Source of the DNA: Pseudomonadota bacterium
GTDB taxonomy: Bacteria; Pseudomonadota; Gammaproteobacteria; Xanthomonadales; Rhodanobacteraceae
Direction of reading: 5' to 3'
Assembly (NCBI GenBank): GCA_021794575.1
Contig: JAJYQO010000024.1
Span: 37,904 to 101,903, forward strand
Length of the DNA stretch: 64,000 nt
Every line of letters starts with the position of its first letter. The stretch's first letter is position 1. Below, piece after piece: positions 17,360 to 31,670 of the stretch. Under the pieces are notes generated by a model, which was given only the letters and a program-made list of their open reading frames with translations, made no database searches and was not told the origin of the DNA. The position numbers and the translations under genes were made by a program.

Positions 17360-20300
17360 ATGCCCAAATTTTTCATCGATCGCCCGGTCTTCGCCTGGGT
17401 GATCGCCATCCTGATCTGCCTGGCCGGCGCCACGGCGATCCTGCGGCTGCCCATCGAGGCTTATCCCGACATCGCGCCGCCCAGCGTGGTGATCAGCGCC
17501 GCCTACCCGGGCGCCAGCGCGCAAGTGGTCCAGCAGGCGGTCACCCAGGTGATCGAGCAGCAGCTGACCGGACTCAACAAGCTGCTGTATTTCAGCTCCA
17601 GTTCCAGCGCCGACGGCAGCGCCAACATCACCGTCACCTTCGAGAGCGGCACCAATCTGGACATCGCTGCGGTGCAGGTGCAGAACCGCGTGGCTGTGGC
17701 CGAGCCGCAGTTGCCCTCCGAGGTGCAGGCGCTGGGTGTGCAGGTCAACAAGGCCAATGCCGGGTTCCTGGAAGTCGTGGCGCTGCGTTCCAGCAATCCC
17801 AACATCGACACGTATGCGCTCAACAATCTGCTGGCCTCGCGGGTGCTGGATCCGATCGAACGCATCCCCGGCATCGGCAGCGCCCATCAGTTTGGCTCCG
17901 AATACGCGATGCGTATTTGGCTGAACCCGCTGAAGCTGCAGGGTTACGGCCTCTCGGCGACGGACGTGCTTAACGCGGTGAGGAGCCAGAACATCCAGAC
18001 CGCGGCCGGTTCGCTGGGCGCAGCGCCGGCGGTGCCCGGGCAGGCGCTCACCGTCACCGTCAACGGCGAGAGCCGCTTCAGCACGCCGCAGCAGTTCGAG
18101 AACATCATCCTGCGCACCAACAGCGATGGCACCACGGTGCGCCTGAAGGACGTCGCGCGTGTCGAGCTGGCGCCCTATAGCTACGGCTTCATGAGCTTGT
18201 ACAACGGCAAGCCCGTGGCCGGCATGGGCCTGCAACTGCTGCCCGGTGCCAACGCATTGAACGTAGCCAAGGCGGTGCGCGCCAAGATGGACCAGTTGCA
18301 GCAGAATTTCCCGCAGGGCGTCACCTGGTTCTCGCCGTACGACAGCACCACCTTCGTCAAGATTTCCATCGACGAAGTGGTGAAGACGCTGTTCGCGGCG
18401 ATGGCGCTGGTGTTCCTGGTGATCTACCTGTTCCTGCAGAACCTGCGCGCCACGCTGATTCCCTCGCTGGTGGTGCCGGTGGCGCTGCTGGGTACTTTCG
18501 CCGGGCTGTACATAGCCGGATTCTCGATCAACATCCTGACCCTGTTCGCAATGGTGCTGGCCATCGGCCTGGTGGTCGACGACGCCATCGTGGTGGTGGA
18601 AAACGTCGAGCGCCACATTTCCGAGGAAGGTCTGGCGCCGCGCGAGGCCACCATCGTGGCCATGCAGCAAATCACCGGCGCGATCGTCGCCATCACCCTG
18701 GTGCTGGCGGCGGTATTCATCCCGGCCGGCCTGCTCACCGGCAGCGTGGGCGTGATCTACCGTCAGTTTTCGCTGACCATCGCCATTGCCATGCTGTTGT
18801 CGGCGACTTTGGCGCTGAGCTTCACGCCGGCGCTGTGCGCCAGCCTGATCAAGCCCAACCAGAAGCACAATCGTCTGCTGGGCTGGTTCAACCGGCTGTT
18901 CGCCTGGGCACAGCGTGCGTACATGACGCGCGTACGCCACGCGGTGCGCCACACGCCGCGCTGGATGCTGCTGTATCTGGTGCTGATCCTGGGCGCGGCG
19001 TGGCTGTTCACGCGCCTGCCCTCCAGCTTCCTGCCCGAGGAGGACCAGGGCTACGCGCTGGCCATCGTGCAACTGCCGCCTGGCGCCACCCTCAATCGCA
19101 CCATCGCCGTGATGGGTCAGATCAAGAACATCGTGATCAAGAATCCGGCGGTGACCGGCATGATGGAAATCGCCGGCTTCAGCTTCATCGGTTCCGGCGA
19201 AAACACCGGCATGGGCTTCATCCGTCTGAAGCCGTGGAGCGAGCGCACCAAAGCTGACGAGCAGATCGGTCCGTTCATGCAATGGGCCAACCGCTCGCTG
19301 AGCGGTATCAAGGGCGCGCAGATCTTCGTAGTCAACCTGCCGACCATTCGCGGCCTCAGCCAGTTCGGCGGATTCGACATGGAACTGGAGGATCGCGCCG
19401 GCCTGGGCCATGCCAAGCTGATGCAGGCCATGGGCACGCTGCTGGGCAAGGCCGCCCACAACCCGGCGTTGGCCGACGTGCGTCCCAACGGCCTGCCGCC
19501 GGCGCCGCAACTGCAGATGACCGTCGATCGCGTACAGGCCGCGTCGATGGGCCTGACGGTCGGCGATGTCTACAACGCCTTGCAGTTGATGCTGGCGCCG
19601 GTGTTCGTCAACGATTTCAACTACCAGGGTCGCGTGCTGCGCGTGCTGATCGAAGCCGATGCGCCGTTCCGGATGGGTCCGCAGGATCTGGACGACTTCT
19701 ATACCGCCAGCAGCAGCGGTGCCATGGTGCCGCTGTCCACGGTGGTGCACACCAAGTGGACGCTGGGCTCGCCGACGCTGACGCGCTACAACGGATACGG
19801 ATCGATCGAGATCGTGGGTAACGCCGCGCCCGGTTACAGCTCAGGACAGGCGATGACGACCATGCAAGACATCGTCCGCAACGACCTGCCGCGCGGCATC
19901 GGCTACGAGTGGACCGGGCAGTCCTACCAGGAAGTGCTGTCCGGCCAGCAGGCGCCTATCCTCTACACGCTGTCGATGGTCGTGGTGTTCCTGGCGCTGG
20001 CGGCACTGTACGAAAGCTGGTCGATTCCCATTGCCGTGCTGCTGGTGGTGCCGATGGGCGTGCTGGGCTCGCTGCTGCTGACCTGGCTGCGCGGCTTGCC
20101 CGATGACATCTACTTCAAGGTGGGTCTGATCGCGATCATCGGCCTGTCGGCCAAGAACGCCATCCTGATCGTGGAATTCGCGCGCGAGCAGCAACTCAAG
20201 GGCGTGGGTCTGATCGCCGCCACGCTGGAGGCGGCGCGACTGCGCCTGCGGCCGATCCTGATGACCTCGATCGCCTTCATCCTGGGCGTGCTGCCGCTGG

Positions 20301-20491
20301 CCATCAGCAGCGGCGCCGGCGCCAATAGCCGGCACTCGATCGGCACCGGCGTGATCGGCGGCATGCTCGGCGCCACGGTCATCGGCCTGCTGCTGATCCC
20401 GGTGTTCTACGTGGTGGTGCGCAGGCTCGCCGGCGACAAGACCGACGGCACCGAGGCCACCGGCGAGGATGTGATCCGGCCGTTCGATTGA
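17360..20491 (+). CDS. HAE-type RND efflux permease (AcrB/MexB-like)
   Basis: 1043 aa; MPKFFIDRPVFAWVIAILICLAGATAILRLPIEAYPDIAPPSVVISAAYPGASAQVVQ; TM4 GLVVDDAIVVVENVER; TM10 GLSAKNAILIVEFAR. Confidence 0.96.
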   Translation: MPKFFIDRPVFAWVIAILICLAGATAILRLPIEAYPDIAPPSVVISAAYPGASAQVVQQAVTQVIEQQLTGLNKLLYFSSSSSADGSANITVTFESGTNLDIAAVQVQNRVAVAEPQLPSEVQALGVQVNKANAGFLEVVALRSSNPNIDTYALNNLLASRVLDPIERIPGIGSAHQFGSEYAMRIWLNPLKLQGYGLSATDVLNAVRSQNIQTAAGSLGAAPAVPGQALTVTVNGESRFSTPQQFENIILRTNSDGTTVRLKDVARVELAPYSYGFMSLYNGKPVAGMGLQLLPGANALNVAKAVRAKMDQLQQNFPQGVTWFSPYDSTTFVKISIDEVVKTLFAAMALVFLVIYLFLQNLRATLIPSLVVPVALLGTFAGLYIAGFSINILTLFAMVLAIGLVVDDAIVVVENVERHISEEGLAPREATIVAMQQITGAIVAITLVLAAVFIPAGLLTGSVGVIYRQFSLTIAIAMLLSATLALSFTPALCASLIKPNQKHNRLLGWFNRLFAWAQRAYMTRVRHAVRHTPRWMLLYLVLILGAAWLFTRLPSSFLPEEDQGYALAIVQLPPGATLNRTIAVMGQIKNIVIKNPAVTGMMEIAGFSFIGSGENTGMGFIRLKPWSERTKADEQIGPFMQWANRSLSGIKGAQIFVVNLPTIRGLSQFGGFDMELEDRAGLGHAKLMQAMGTLLGKAAHNPALADVRPNGLPPAPQLQMTVDRVQAASMGLTVGDVYNALQLMLAPVFVNDFNYQGRVLRVLIEADAPFRMGPQDLDDFYTASSSGAMVPLSTVVHTKWTLGSPTLTRYNGYGSIEIVGNAAPGYSSGQAMTTMQDIVRNDLPRGIGYEWTGQSYQEVLSGQQAPILYTLSMVVVFLALAALYESWSIPIAVLLVVPMGVLGSLLLTWLRGLPDDIYFKVGLIAIIGLSAKNAILIVEFAREQQLKGVGLIAATLEAARLRLRPILMTSIAFILGVLPLAISSGAGANSRHSIGTGVIGGMLGATVIGLLLIPVFYVVVRRLAGDKTDGTEATGEDVIRPFD

Positions 20492-20540
20492 GTCACCGTG
20501 TGCCGCGCGGATCCGCCGGCACGGTGCGCGGCCGTGCCGC

Positions 20541-22244
20541 TCACGCCGGCATGCAATGCTGCAGCAGCAACTGCAGCCGTTCGCCGCCCTGCCAGGTGTC
20601 GATGGCCAGACGGTACGCCGCGCGCAGCCGCGGCGGCGGCGCTGGACCTACGGGATCGAACTGCACCGCATCCAGCTCGGGACCGCCCGGCAATGGACGC
20701 AGACGCAATCGCCAGTGCCCCGCGCCGATCACGCGCCAGCGCAGGCAGTCGAACCGGCCCTCGAACAGCGGCTCGGCGAAATCCTGCCCCCACGGACCGC
20801 CGTCGCGCAGCGCACGCGCCAGTTCGAGCGAATATTCCTCAGGCTCCAGTTCGCCGTCGGTAAGCAGCTGCGGATCCAGCGCATCTTCCCCCAGCCGCGC
20901 ACGGACCGCCTGGTCGAACAGCATCGCGAGACGCTCGAAATCCCGCGCACGCAGCGACAGCCCCGCAGCCATGGCGTGCCCGCCGTAGCGCAGCAGCAGG
21001 TCGGGGTGCGCGGCGTCGATATCGGCCAGCACGTCGCGCACGTGCAGCCCGGCGATCGAACGCGCCGAGCCGCGCAGCTCGCCGGCGGCGCCCGCCGCCG
21101 GCGCGCAGGCCAGTACCGGGCGATGCAGCCGCTCCTTCAGCCGCGACGCCACCAAGCCCACTACGCCTTCGTGCCAGTCGTGATGGAACAGCGCGATCCC
21201 GGCACGCGTCGCCGTCGGTGCATCCAACAATTCCAGCGCGGCGTCCAGCATGCCGGCCTGCAGCTCCCGCCGGTCGGCGTTGATGGCGTGCAGCCGTGCC
21301 GCCAGCGCCAGCGCGCGTTGCGCATCGTCGCTGAGCAGGCATTCGATGCCGATGCGCATGTCTTCGAGCCGACCGGCGGCATTGATCCGCGGTGCCAGCG
21401 CATAGCCCAGATCGGCGGCGGTGGCCACGCGCGGATCGCGTCCGCTGACGGTGAACAGCGCGCGCACGCCGGCGCAGGCGTAGCCGCTGCGCATGCGCGC
21501 CAGCCCGGCGCGCACCAAGGCACGGTTGTTGCCGTCCAGCGGCACCAAGTCGGCCACCGTGCCGAGCGCCACCAGATCGAGCAGACCGGCCAGATCCGGC
21601 TCCTCCGCTGCGCTACCATCCTGCCCGCGCAGCGCCGCACGCACCGCCAGCAGCAGGTAGAACATCACTCCGACGCCGGCCAGCGCCTTGCTGGGAAAGC
21701 GATCGCCCGGCAGATTGGGGTCGAGCACGGCGTCGGCCGACGGCAGTCCGGCGCCCGGCAGATGGTGGTCGGTCACCAGCACGCGTGCGCCGCGGGCGCG
21801 GGCCGCGGCCACGCCGGCATGCGCGGCGATGCCGTTGTCGACGGTGATCAGCAGATCCGGCATCCGTTGCAGCGAATCCACCAGCGCCGGCGAGAGCCCG
21901 TAGCCGTGGCGCAGGCGGTGCGGCACGGCGTAGTCCACGTGGCGCGCACCCAGTCGCCGCAACCCGCGCACTGCCAGCGCGGTGGCGGTGGCGCCGTCGC
22001 AATCGTAATCACCGACGACCAAAATGGCTGCGTCCCGCGCCAACGCATCAAGCACCAGGGCAACGGCGGCGTCAATGCCCGAAAGCTTCCGCGGGTCGTG
22101 CAGGCCGGCCAGACGCGGCTCCCGGCTTTCGCTATCGAGCGCACCGCGCGCCGCGTATACCCGCGCCATGACCGGATGAGCGTCATGCGGCGGCGACCAG
22201 CCTTCCGGCAACGGGCGACGCAGCAGCCGCATCACGGCTGCCAT
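20541..22244 (-). CDS. recJ: Single-stranded-DNA-specific exonuclease RecJ
   Basis: 567 aa; VVGDYDCDGATATAL DHH-type motif, VTVDNGIAAH-like DNGI, LVTDHHLPG, RYGGHAMAAGLSL. Confidence 0.95.
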   Translation of the reverse strand: MAAVMRLLRRPLPEGWSPPHDAHPVMARVYAARGALDSESREPRLAGLHDPRKLSGIDAAVALVLDALARDAAILVVGDYDCDGATATALAVRGLRRLGARHVDYAVPHRLRHGYGLSPALVDSLQRMPDLLITVDNGIAAHAGVAAARARGARVLVTDHHLPGAGLPSADAVLDPNLPGDRFPSKALAGVGVMFYLLLAVRAALRGQDGSAAEEPDLAGLLDLVALGTVADLVPLDGNNRALVRAGLARMRSGYACAGVRALFTVSGRDPRVATAADLGYALAPRINAAGRLEDMRIGIECLLSDDAQRALALAARLHAINADRRELQAGMLDAALELLDAPTATRAGIALFHHDWHEGVVGLVASRLKERLHRPVLACAPAAGAAGELRGSARSIAGLHVRDVLADIDAAHPDLLLRYGGHAMAAGLSLRARDFERLAMLFDQAVRARLGEDALDPQLLTDGELEPEEYSLELARALRDGGPWGQDFAEPLFEGRFDCLRWRVIGAGHWRLRLRPLPGGPELDAVQFDPVGPAPPPRLRAAYRLAIDTWQGGERLQLLLQHCMPA

Positions 22245-23137
22245 GCGCGCCGCCAGAACCGCCAGCGCTGGCCGCTCGTGACGTGCCAGCGCCGGCCGTC
22301 CAGGAACGCCAGCTCCAGGCTGTCGCCGCGGCGCATGCGGCGCATGGCGCCCGCCAACTGCGCACCGACGCGCGGCGCATCGGCAGCGGCAAGATCCAGC
22401 CAGAGTGCGCCAGTGCCCGCTGCCTGCGTCGGGTCATCGATGAGCGCCACTTGTGCGTGCAACGCAAGTGCCCGCGCCACGGCATCCCGGCTCAGCAGCG
22501 CGGCCAGCGCGGTGCGCGGCCGCGCCGGCAGCGCACCGCCACCCCAGAACCACAGCGCGTTGATGGGCGGCAGTCCGGCGGTGATGCGCGCGCGATTGCG
22601 CGGATGCTGATGCAGCAAGATCTGTAACTCGTTGAACAGCGCACGCCAGCGTCGCCCTTGCGCACCCTGTGGCAGATGCGTCAGCAGCGACTGGCCCAGT
22701 ACCTGTTCGGGTGTAGCGAACGCCGGCAGCGGCGTGCCTTCGCGCAGGCGCAGTTGCCAGCGCGAGGGCGCGCTGATCTCGAGCAACATGCCGGCGTCGC
22801 CTAGTACCGGGCGCAGCGGCCGCGCCAACTCCTCGGATTCCTCCGCGGCGAGCGCCATCTCGCCCCAAGCCAGCAGGCGCGCGCCATTGGCATCCGGCTG
22901 CACGTACACCGGGTCGGCGCATAACCACACGCTGCCGCCGGCATCGTGCGCGGCGGCCTCGCGCAACAGTGCCGCGGCCGGTAACCCTGCGGCGGGCAGC
23001 GCGAAGGCATCGGCCAGGGCCGGCAGCAGACCGGCCGCCCGCGCGGGCAGCACATCGGCCCGCCCCAGCAGGCGCGGCAGACCCTCCACGCCATCGAGGC
23101 GCGCCAGCGGCGGCAGCAGCAGGGTTTGACTGGGCAT
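22232..23137 (-). CDS. RpfE-like conserved protein upstream of recJ
   Basis: 301 aa; ...NELQILLHQHPRNRARITAGLPPINALWFWGGGALP...; overlaps recJ by 13 nt; position matches rpfE in Xanthomonas (recalled synteny). Confidence 0.65.
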   Translation of the reverse strand: MPSQTLLLPPLARLDGVEGLPRLLGRADVLPARAAGLLPALADAFALPAAGLPAAALLREAAAHDAGGSVWLCADPVYVQPDANGARLLAWGEMALAAEESEELARPLRPVLGDAGMLLEISAPSRWQLRLREGTPLPAFATPEQVLGQSLLTHLPQGAQGRRWRALFNELQILLHQHPRNRARITAGLPPINALWFWGGGALPARPRTALAALLSRDAVARALALHAQVALIDDPTQAAGTGALWLDLAAADAPRVGAQLAGAMRRMRRGDSLELAFLDGRRWHVTSGQRWRFWRRAWQP

Positions 23138-23167
23138 CGGGCGAGCCTAGCGCGCCGGCAAGCGCGG

Positions 23168-25063
23168 TCAAGCGCCCAGCGCCTCGGCCTGTGCGTAGAG
23201 CGCCAGCCACTGCGCCTCGAGCACGTCATGCTCGGCGCGCAGCGCGCCCTGCTCCTGCAGCAACTGCGGCACGTGCGCGGGCTCGCGCGTGTAGAGATCG
23301 CCATCGGCCAGCAGCGTCTCGATGGCATGCAAACGCTCGGTCAATACCTGCATGCGCTGCTCGGCCCGCTGCATCTGTTGACGCAACGGACGCAGGCGCT
23401 CGCGCTGCTGCGCCGACTGTCGCCGGCGTTCGGCTGCATCCGCTGCCTGCGTGTCGCCGCGCGGCGCTGCGGCGCGCGCATCGCCGCCGGAAGCGGGCTC
23501 GAAGCGCAGACGCGCGTAATCATCCAAATCACCCTCATAGGGCACGACGCTGCCATCGGCGACGCACCAGAAACGCTCGCAGACCAGGCCCAACAGATGA
23601 CGGTCGTGCGCCACCAGGATCAGTGCGCCGGAATAGTCGTTGAGGGCGTCGGCCAACGCCTCGCGCATGTCCAGATCGAGATGGTTGGTGGGTTCGTCCA
23701 ATACCAGCAGATTGGGCTGCTGCCAGGCGATCAGTGCCAGCGCCAGCCGCGCGCGCTCGCCACCGGAAAACGTATCGACCGTCTCGAAGGCGCGTTCGCC
23801 GGCGAAATCCCAGCGTCCCAGCCAGTCACGCAGTGCCTGCGCGGCGACGCCGGGCGCACGCTCGGACAAGTGCTCGTAAGGCGTGGCGCCGGCGCGCAGA
23901 CTCTCGACGGTGTGCTGGGCGAAGTAGCCGATGCGCGCGTCCTTGTGCGTCTCGCGCGTGCCGGCCAGTGCGGGCAGGTCACCAACCAGGGTCTTGACCA
24001 GGGTGGACTTGCCGGCACCATTGCGACCCAGCAAGCCGATGCGATCGCCGGCCTCGATGCGCAGTCGCAGTCCACGCAGCACCGGCTGCCCTGGCGCGTA
24101 GCCGGCATCCAGCCCATCGAGTTGCAGCATCGAGGTGGGCAGGCGCGGCGGCGGCGGAAACGCGAAGCTGCAGGCGCGTGCGGCGCGCACCGCCTCGGTG
24201 CCAGCCAGCTTCTGCAGGCGCTTGATGCGCGACTGCGCCTGCTTCGCCTTGCTGGCCTTGGCCTTGAAACGATCGACGAAGGACTGCAGATGCGCGCGCT
24301 CGGCCGCCTCGCGCGCGTAGGCCAGTTGCTGCTGGCGCATATGCTCGGCGCGCTGGCGTTCGAACGCGCTGTAGTTGCCGCTGTACAGCAGTGCGCGACC
24401 GCTGTGTAGATGCAGCACGTGCGAAACCACGCCATCGAGAAATTCGCGATCGTGTGAAATCACCAGCAGCGTGCCCGGATAGCGACGCAGCCACTGCTCC
24501 AGCCACAGCACCGCGTCGAGGTCGAGGTGGTTGGTGGGTTCATCCAGCAGCAACAGATCCGACGGCGCCATCAGGGCGCGGGCGAGATTCAGGCGCACGC
24601 GCCAACCGCCCGAAAATTGGGCCACGGCGCGCGCATGCGTTTGCGCCGCGAAGCCTAGGCCGTGCAGCAGGCGCCCGGCGCGCGCGCGCGCGTCATAGCC
24701 ATGCAGCGCCTCGATGCGCGCATGCGCCGCCGCCGCGTCCGTGCTGTCGCCCCGCGCCTCGGCGTCGGCGGCAGCCTGCAGCGCCGCCGCGACTTCGGTA
24801 TCGCCGCCCAGCACGTAGTCGAGCGCGGCATCCGGCAATTCCGGGGTTTCTTGCGCCACGCTGGCCATGCGCAGATTTGCCGGCAGCGTCAGGCCGCCGT
24901 GATCCGGTTCGATACGGCCTTGCAGCGCGGCAAATAGGCTGGACTTGCCGCTGCCGTTGCGCCCCACCACGCCGACGCGCCCGCCGGCATGCAGCGTGAC
25001 GTTCACTTCCGAAAGCAGCACCCTGCCGCCGACGCGCAGGGCGAACTCGCGCAGCGCGATCAC
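23168..25063 (-). CDS. ABC-F family ATP-binding protein (Uup/YheS-like)
   Basis: Two ABC modules ([14 protein letters not shown]...[30 protein letters not shown]...[16 protein letters not shown]). GTG start at 25063 overlaps the greA stop (GTGA); the 808-aa track ORF to 25594 is an over-extension across greA. Confidence 0.93.
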   Translation of the reverse strand: MIALREFALRVGGRVLLSEVNVTLHAGGRVGVVGRNGSGKSSLFAALQGRIEPDHGGLTLPANLRMASVAQETPELPDAALDYVLGGDTEVAAALQAAADAEARGDSTDAAAAHARIEALHGYDARARAGRLLHGLGFAAQTHARAVAQFSGGWRVRLNLARALMAPSDLLLLDEPTNHLDLDAVLWLEQWLRRYPGTLLVISHDREFLDGVVSHVLHLHSGRALLYSGNYSAFERQRAEHMRQQQLAYAREAAERAHLQSFVDRFKAKASKAKQAQSRIKRLQKLAGTEAVRAARACSFAFPPPPRLPTSMLQLDGLDAGYAPGQPVLRGLRLRIEAGDRIGLLGRNGAGKSTLVKTLVGDLPALAGTRETHKDARIGYFAQHTVESLRAGATPYEHLSERAPGVAAQALRDWLGRWDFAGERAFETVDTFSGGERARLALALIAWQQPNLLVLDEPTNHLDLDMREALADALNDYSGALILVAHDRHLLGLVCERFWCVADGSVVPYEGDLDDYARLRFEPASGGDARAAAPRGDTQAADAAERRRQSAQQRERLRPLRQQMQRAEQRMQVLTERLHAIETLLADGDLYTREPAHVPQLLQEQGALRAEHDVLEAQWLALYAQAEALGA

Positions 25064-25538
25064 ACGTAGCGCACGCCGATGATGTCGTAGCAGCGGATGC
25101 CCGATGGCGCGTTGAAATCGACCGAATCGCCTTCGTTCCTGCCGATCAGGCTGCGCGCGAACGGGCTGCTCACGGACAGCAATCCGGCCTTGATATCGGC
25201 TTCGAGGTCGCCGACGATCTGGTATGTCACGCGCTCCCCGCTGTCGGCATCCTCCAGCTCGATGATGGCGCCGAAAACGATGCGCGGTGCCGCGTTCAGG
25301 CGCGCCACGTCGATGATCTCGGCGAAAGACAAGGCGGCCTCCAGTTCGTTGATGCGCCCTTCGATGAAACCCTGCAGCTCGCGCGCGGCGTGGTACTCGG
25401 CGTTCTCCTTGAGATCGCCGTGTGCCCGTGCCTCGGCGATGGCGGCGATGATACGCGGACGCTCGCTGCTCTTGAGACGCTCGAGCTCCGCGCGCAGCCG
25501 CTCGGCACCCTGTCGGGTCATGGGGGTCCGCTTCGTGC

Positions 25539-25542
<4 letters not shown>
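25060..25542 (-). CDS. greA: Transcription elongation factor GreA
   Basis: 160 aa; [49 protein letters not shown]. Confidence 0.97.
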
Positions 25543-28766
<3,224 letters not shown>

Positions 28767-28768
28767 GG

Positions 28769-29169
28769 TCAGATCCGGGACTCGGGACTCGGGACTCGGG
28801 ACTCGGATTCGAGCTTCCGGCACAGGGCTTGATGCAGGCGCGCAAGCATCTGCCCGACTCGATCGCAAAGCTCCGATGCGGCAGCACTATCGGCTTCGGC
28901 AGCCAAACCAAAATCCCGCGACAAGAGCAACTGAGTCTGCACTTCAGCGGTGGAGCCCAGCGCCATCGAGACGAAGCGCGCGTAGTCTTTCAGCGAACTG
29001 CGGGCATTGCCCTCCGCAATATTGGAGGGTATGGAAACCGCCGCGCGCTGCAACTGCGCCGTGAGGCCGTAGCGTTCTTCGCGCGGGGAAGCGGCGGTCA
29101 GCTCATAGACCGTGCGGGCCAGCTGCATCGCCAGCTGCCAGACCTCGAGCTCGCGGAAATGCGATGCGG

Positions 29170-29173
<4 letters not shown>
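28769..29173 (-). CDS. Four-helix-bundle protein (23S rRNA IVS / S23 family)
   Basis: 134 aa [90 protein letters not shown]...; F.ELEVWQ.A..L...Y, YGLT.Q..RAA.SIP.NIAEG and GS..E..TQL are family hallmarks; preceded by GGGAGGAGGGCG (SD). Confidence 0.9.
28776..28806 (+). repeat. Heptanucleotide array (gggactc)x4, left arm of inverted pair
   Basis: c-(gggactc)4-gg read directly; exact reverse complement of 29184-29214. Confidence 0.97.
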
Positions 29174-30339
<1,166 letters not shown>

Positions 30340-30476
30340 GCGGATGCGCCTTCTGGATGCGACAAGACCCACGGTCCAGCGCTGGGCGCGACCGTAGGGT
30401 GGGGGTTCAACAGGCGAGTGTGGATTGTAGAGACTGGGCGTCGCGAAGTCACGCGCGGGCAGGCTTTATCGAGCGC

Positions 30477-30517
30477 GCGGCATCGCCCACCGCCGCTAGA
30501 GCATGTGGCGATGCCGC
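30477..30517. promoter_or_regulatory. Perfect 11-bp inverted repeat in the carA upstream region
   Basis: gcggcatcgcc (30477-30487) ... ggcgatgccgc (30507-30517), 19-nt loop. Confidence 0.6.
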
Positions 30518-30651
30518 CCGTCCCGACGCTACTTACGCCAGTGGCCGGCCGCAAGCGGACAGCCGCGGGCATCCCCAGACGGGAAAGTGAACGCTTGACT
30601 AGGCCTCTGCTGAGTTTCCCGGACGTCTGCGGACGTGCTCGGAATGACAAA

Positions 30652-30738
30652 TGGTGCCCGGGGCCGGACTCGAACCGGCACGGCCTCGCGGCCTGCGGAT
30701 TTTAAGTCCGCTGCGTCTACCGATTTCGCCACCCGGGC
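30652..30738 (-). tRNA. tRNA-Leu (anticodon TAA)
   Basis: Reverse complement GCCCGGGTGGCGAAATCGGTAGACGCAGCGGACTTAAAATCCGCAGGCC...GGTTCGAGTCCGGCCCCGGGCACCA; class II tRNA with variable arm, CCA encoded. Confidence 0.96.
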
Positions 30739-30776
30739 GGCACGCGATACGCCATCCGGAACATATATCCGGTGAG

Positions 30777-30850
30777 TGGAGGCCAGGGTCGGAATTGAAC
30801 CGGCGTAGGCGGCTTTGCAGGCCGCTGCATGACCACTCTGCCACCTGGCC
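30777..30850 (-). tRNA. tRNA-Cys (anticodon GCA)
   Basis: Reverse complement GGCCAGGTGGCAGAGTGGTCATGCAGCGGCCTGCAAAGCCGC...GGTTCAATTCCGACCCTGGCCTCCA. Confidence 0.96.
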
Positions 30851-30931
30851 TCGGATGCACGCTCGCGCTGCGATTGTGGCGCTTGAACCCGGAAAAAACA
30901 AAACCCCGGTGCACCGAGGTTTTGAGGAATC

Positions 30932-31007
<76 letters not shown>

Positions 31008-31044
31008 GCGTGAACCTGAAATTGTAAAGGCGCGATCGCGCCTG

Positions 31045-31620
31045 TCAACCCCTGCGGTCGTCCCTCTGTTCGATCAGTAGAGGCCAGGCGGCGCGCAGGT
31101 AGCCGAATCCCGATGCCAGCGTCAGGGCCGCCGCCAGCAGCAGAAGCGTCTCGCCCACTTTGTAGAACCGCAACGTGCCCGCATCGTGTTCGACCAGCAG
31201 CACGATGATGGCCACGAACTGCACCACCGTTTTCAACTTGCCGATCAAGCGCACGCGCACACGCGCGCGCTGACCCAGTTCGGCCATCCATTCGCGCAAC
31301 GCCGACACGCCGATCTCGCGGCCGACGATCACCGCGGCGGTCAGCGCCAGCAGTGCCGTCGGATGGTCGGCCACCAGCAGGAACAGTGTCACCGTCACCA
31401 TGAGCTTGTCGGCGACCGGATCGAGAAAAGCTCCGAACGCGGAAGTCTGGCGCAGGCGTCGCGCCAGCCAGCCATCCAGCCAGTCGGTCAGGGCCGCGGC
31501 GACGAAGACCATGGCAGCGGCCAGGCTCGAGAAACGCCACGGGATATAGAACACCACCACGATCACAGGCAGCAGCAAGATTCGGAACAGCGTGAGCCAG
31601 GTGGGCAGGTTGATGCGCAT
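31045..31620 (-). CDS. pgsA: CDP-diacylglycerol--glycerol-3-phosphate 3-phosphatidyltransferase
   Basis: MRINLPTWLTLFRILLLPVIVVVFYIPW...DWLDGWLARRLRQTSAFGAFLDPVADKLMV (CDP-alcohol phosphotransferase motif). Confidence 0.94.
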   Translation of the reverse strand: MRINLPTWLTLFRILLLPVIVVVFYIPWRFSSLAAAMVFVAAALTDWLDGWLARRLRQTSAFGAFLDPVADKLMVTVTLFLLVADHPTALLALTAAVIVGREIGVSALREWMAELGQRARVRVRLIGKLKTVVQFVAIIVLLVEHDAGTLRFYKVGETLLLLAAALTLASGFGYLRAAWPLLIEQRDDRRG

Positions 31621-31670
31621 GCGAACGACTTCAGACGATGTGCGAGTGTGGCATGCGCATCGGTGCGGCG

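Noticed and set aside
16145-19750. 1201-aa minus-strand ORF opposite the RND adaptor and permease
   Set aside because: Antisense shadow of well-supported plus-strand genes in high-GC DNA; His/Arg/Gln-rich low-complexity translation with no recognisable domain.
20556-22610. 684-aa plus-strand ORF opposite recJ
   Set aside because: Antisense shadow; Gln/Arg/His-rich with no domain.
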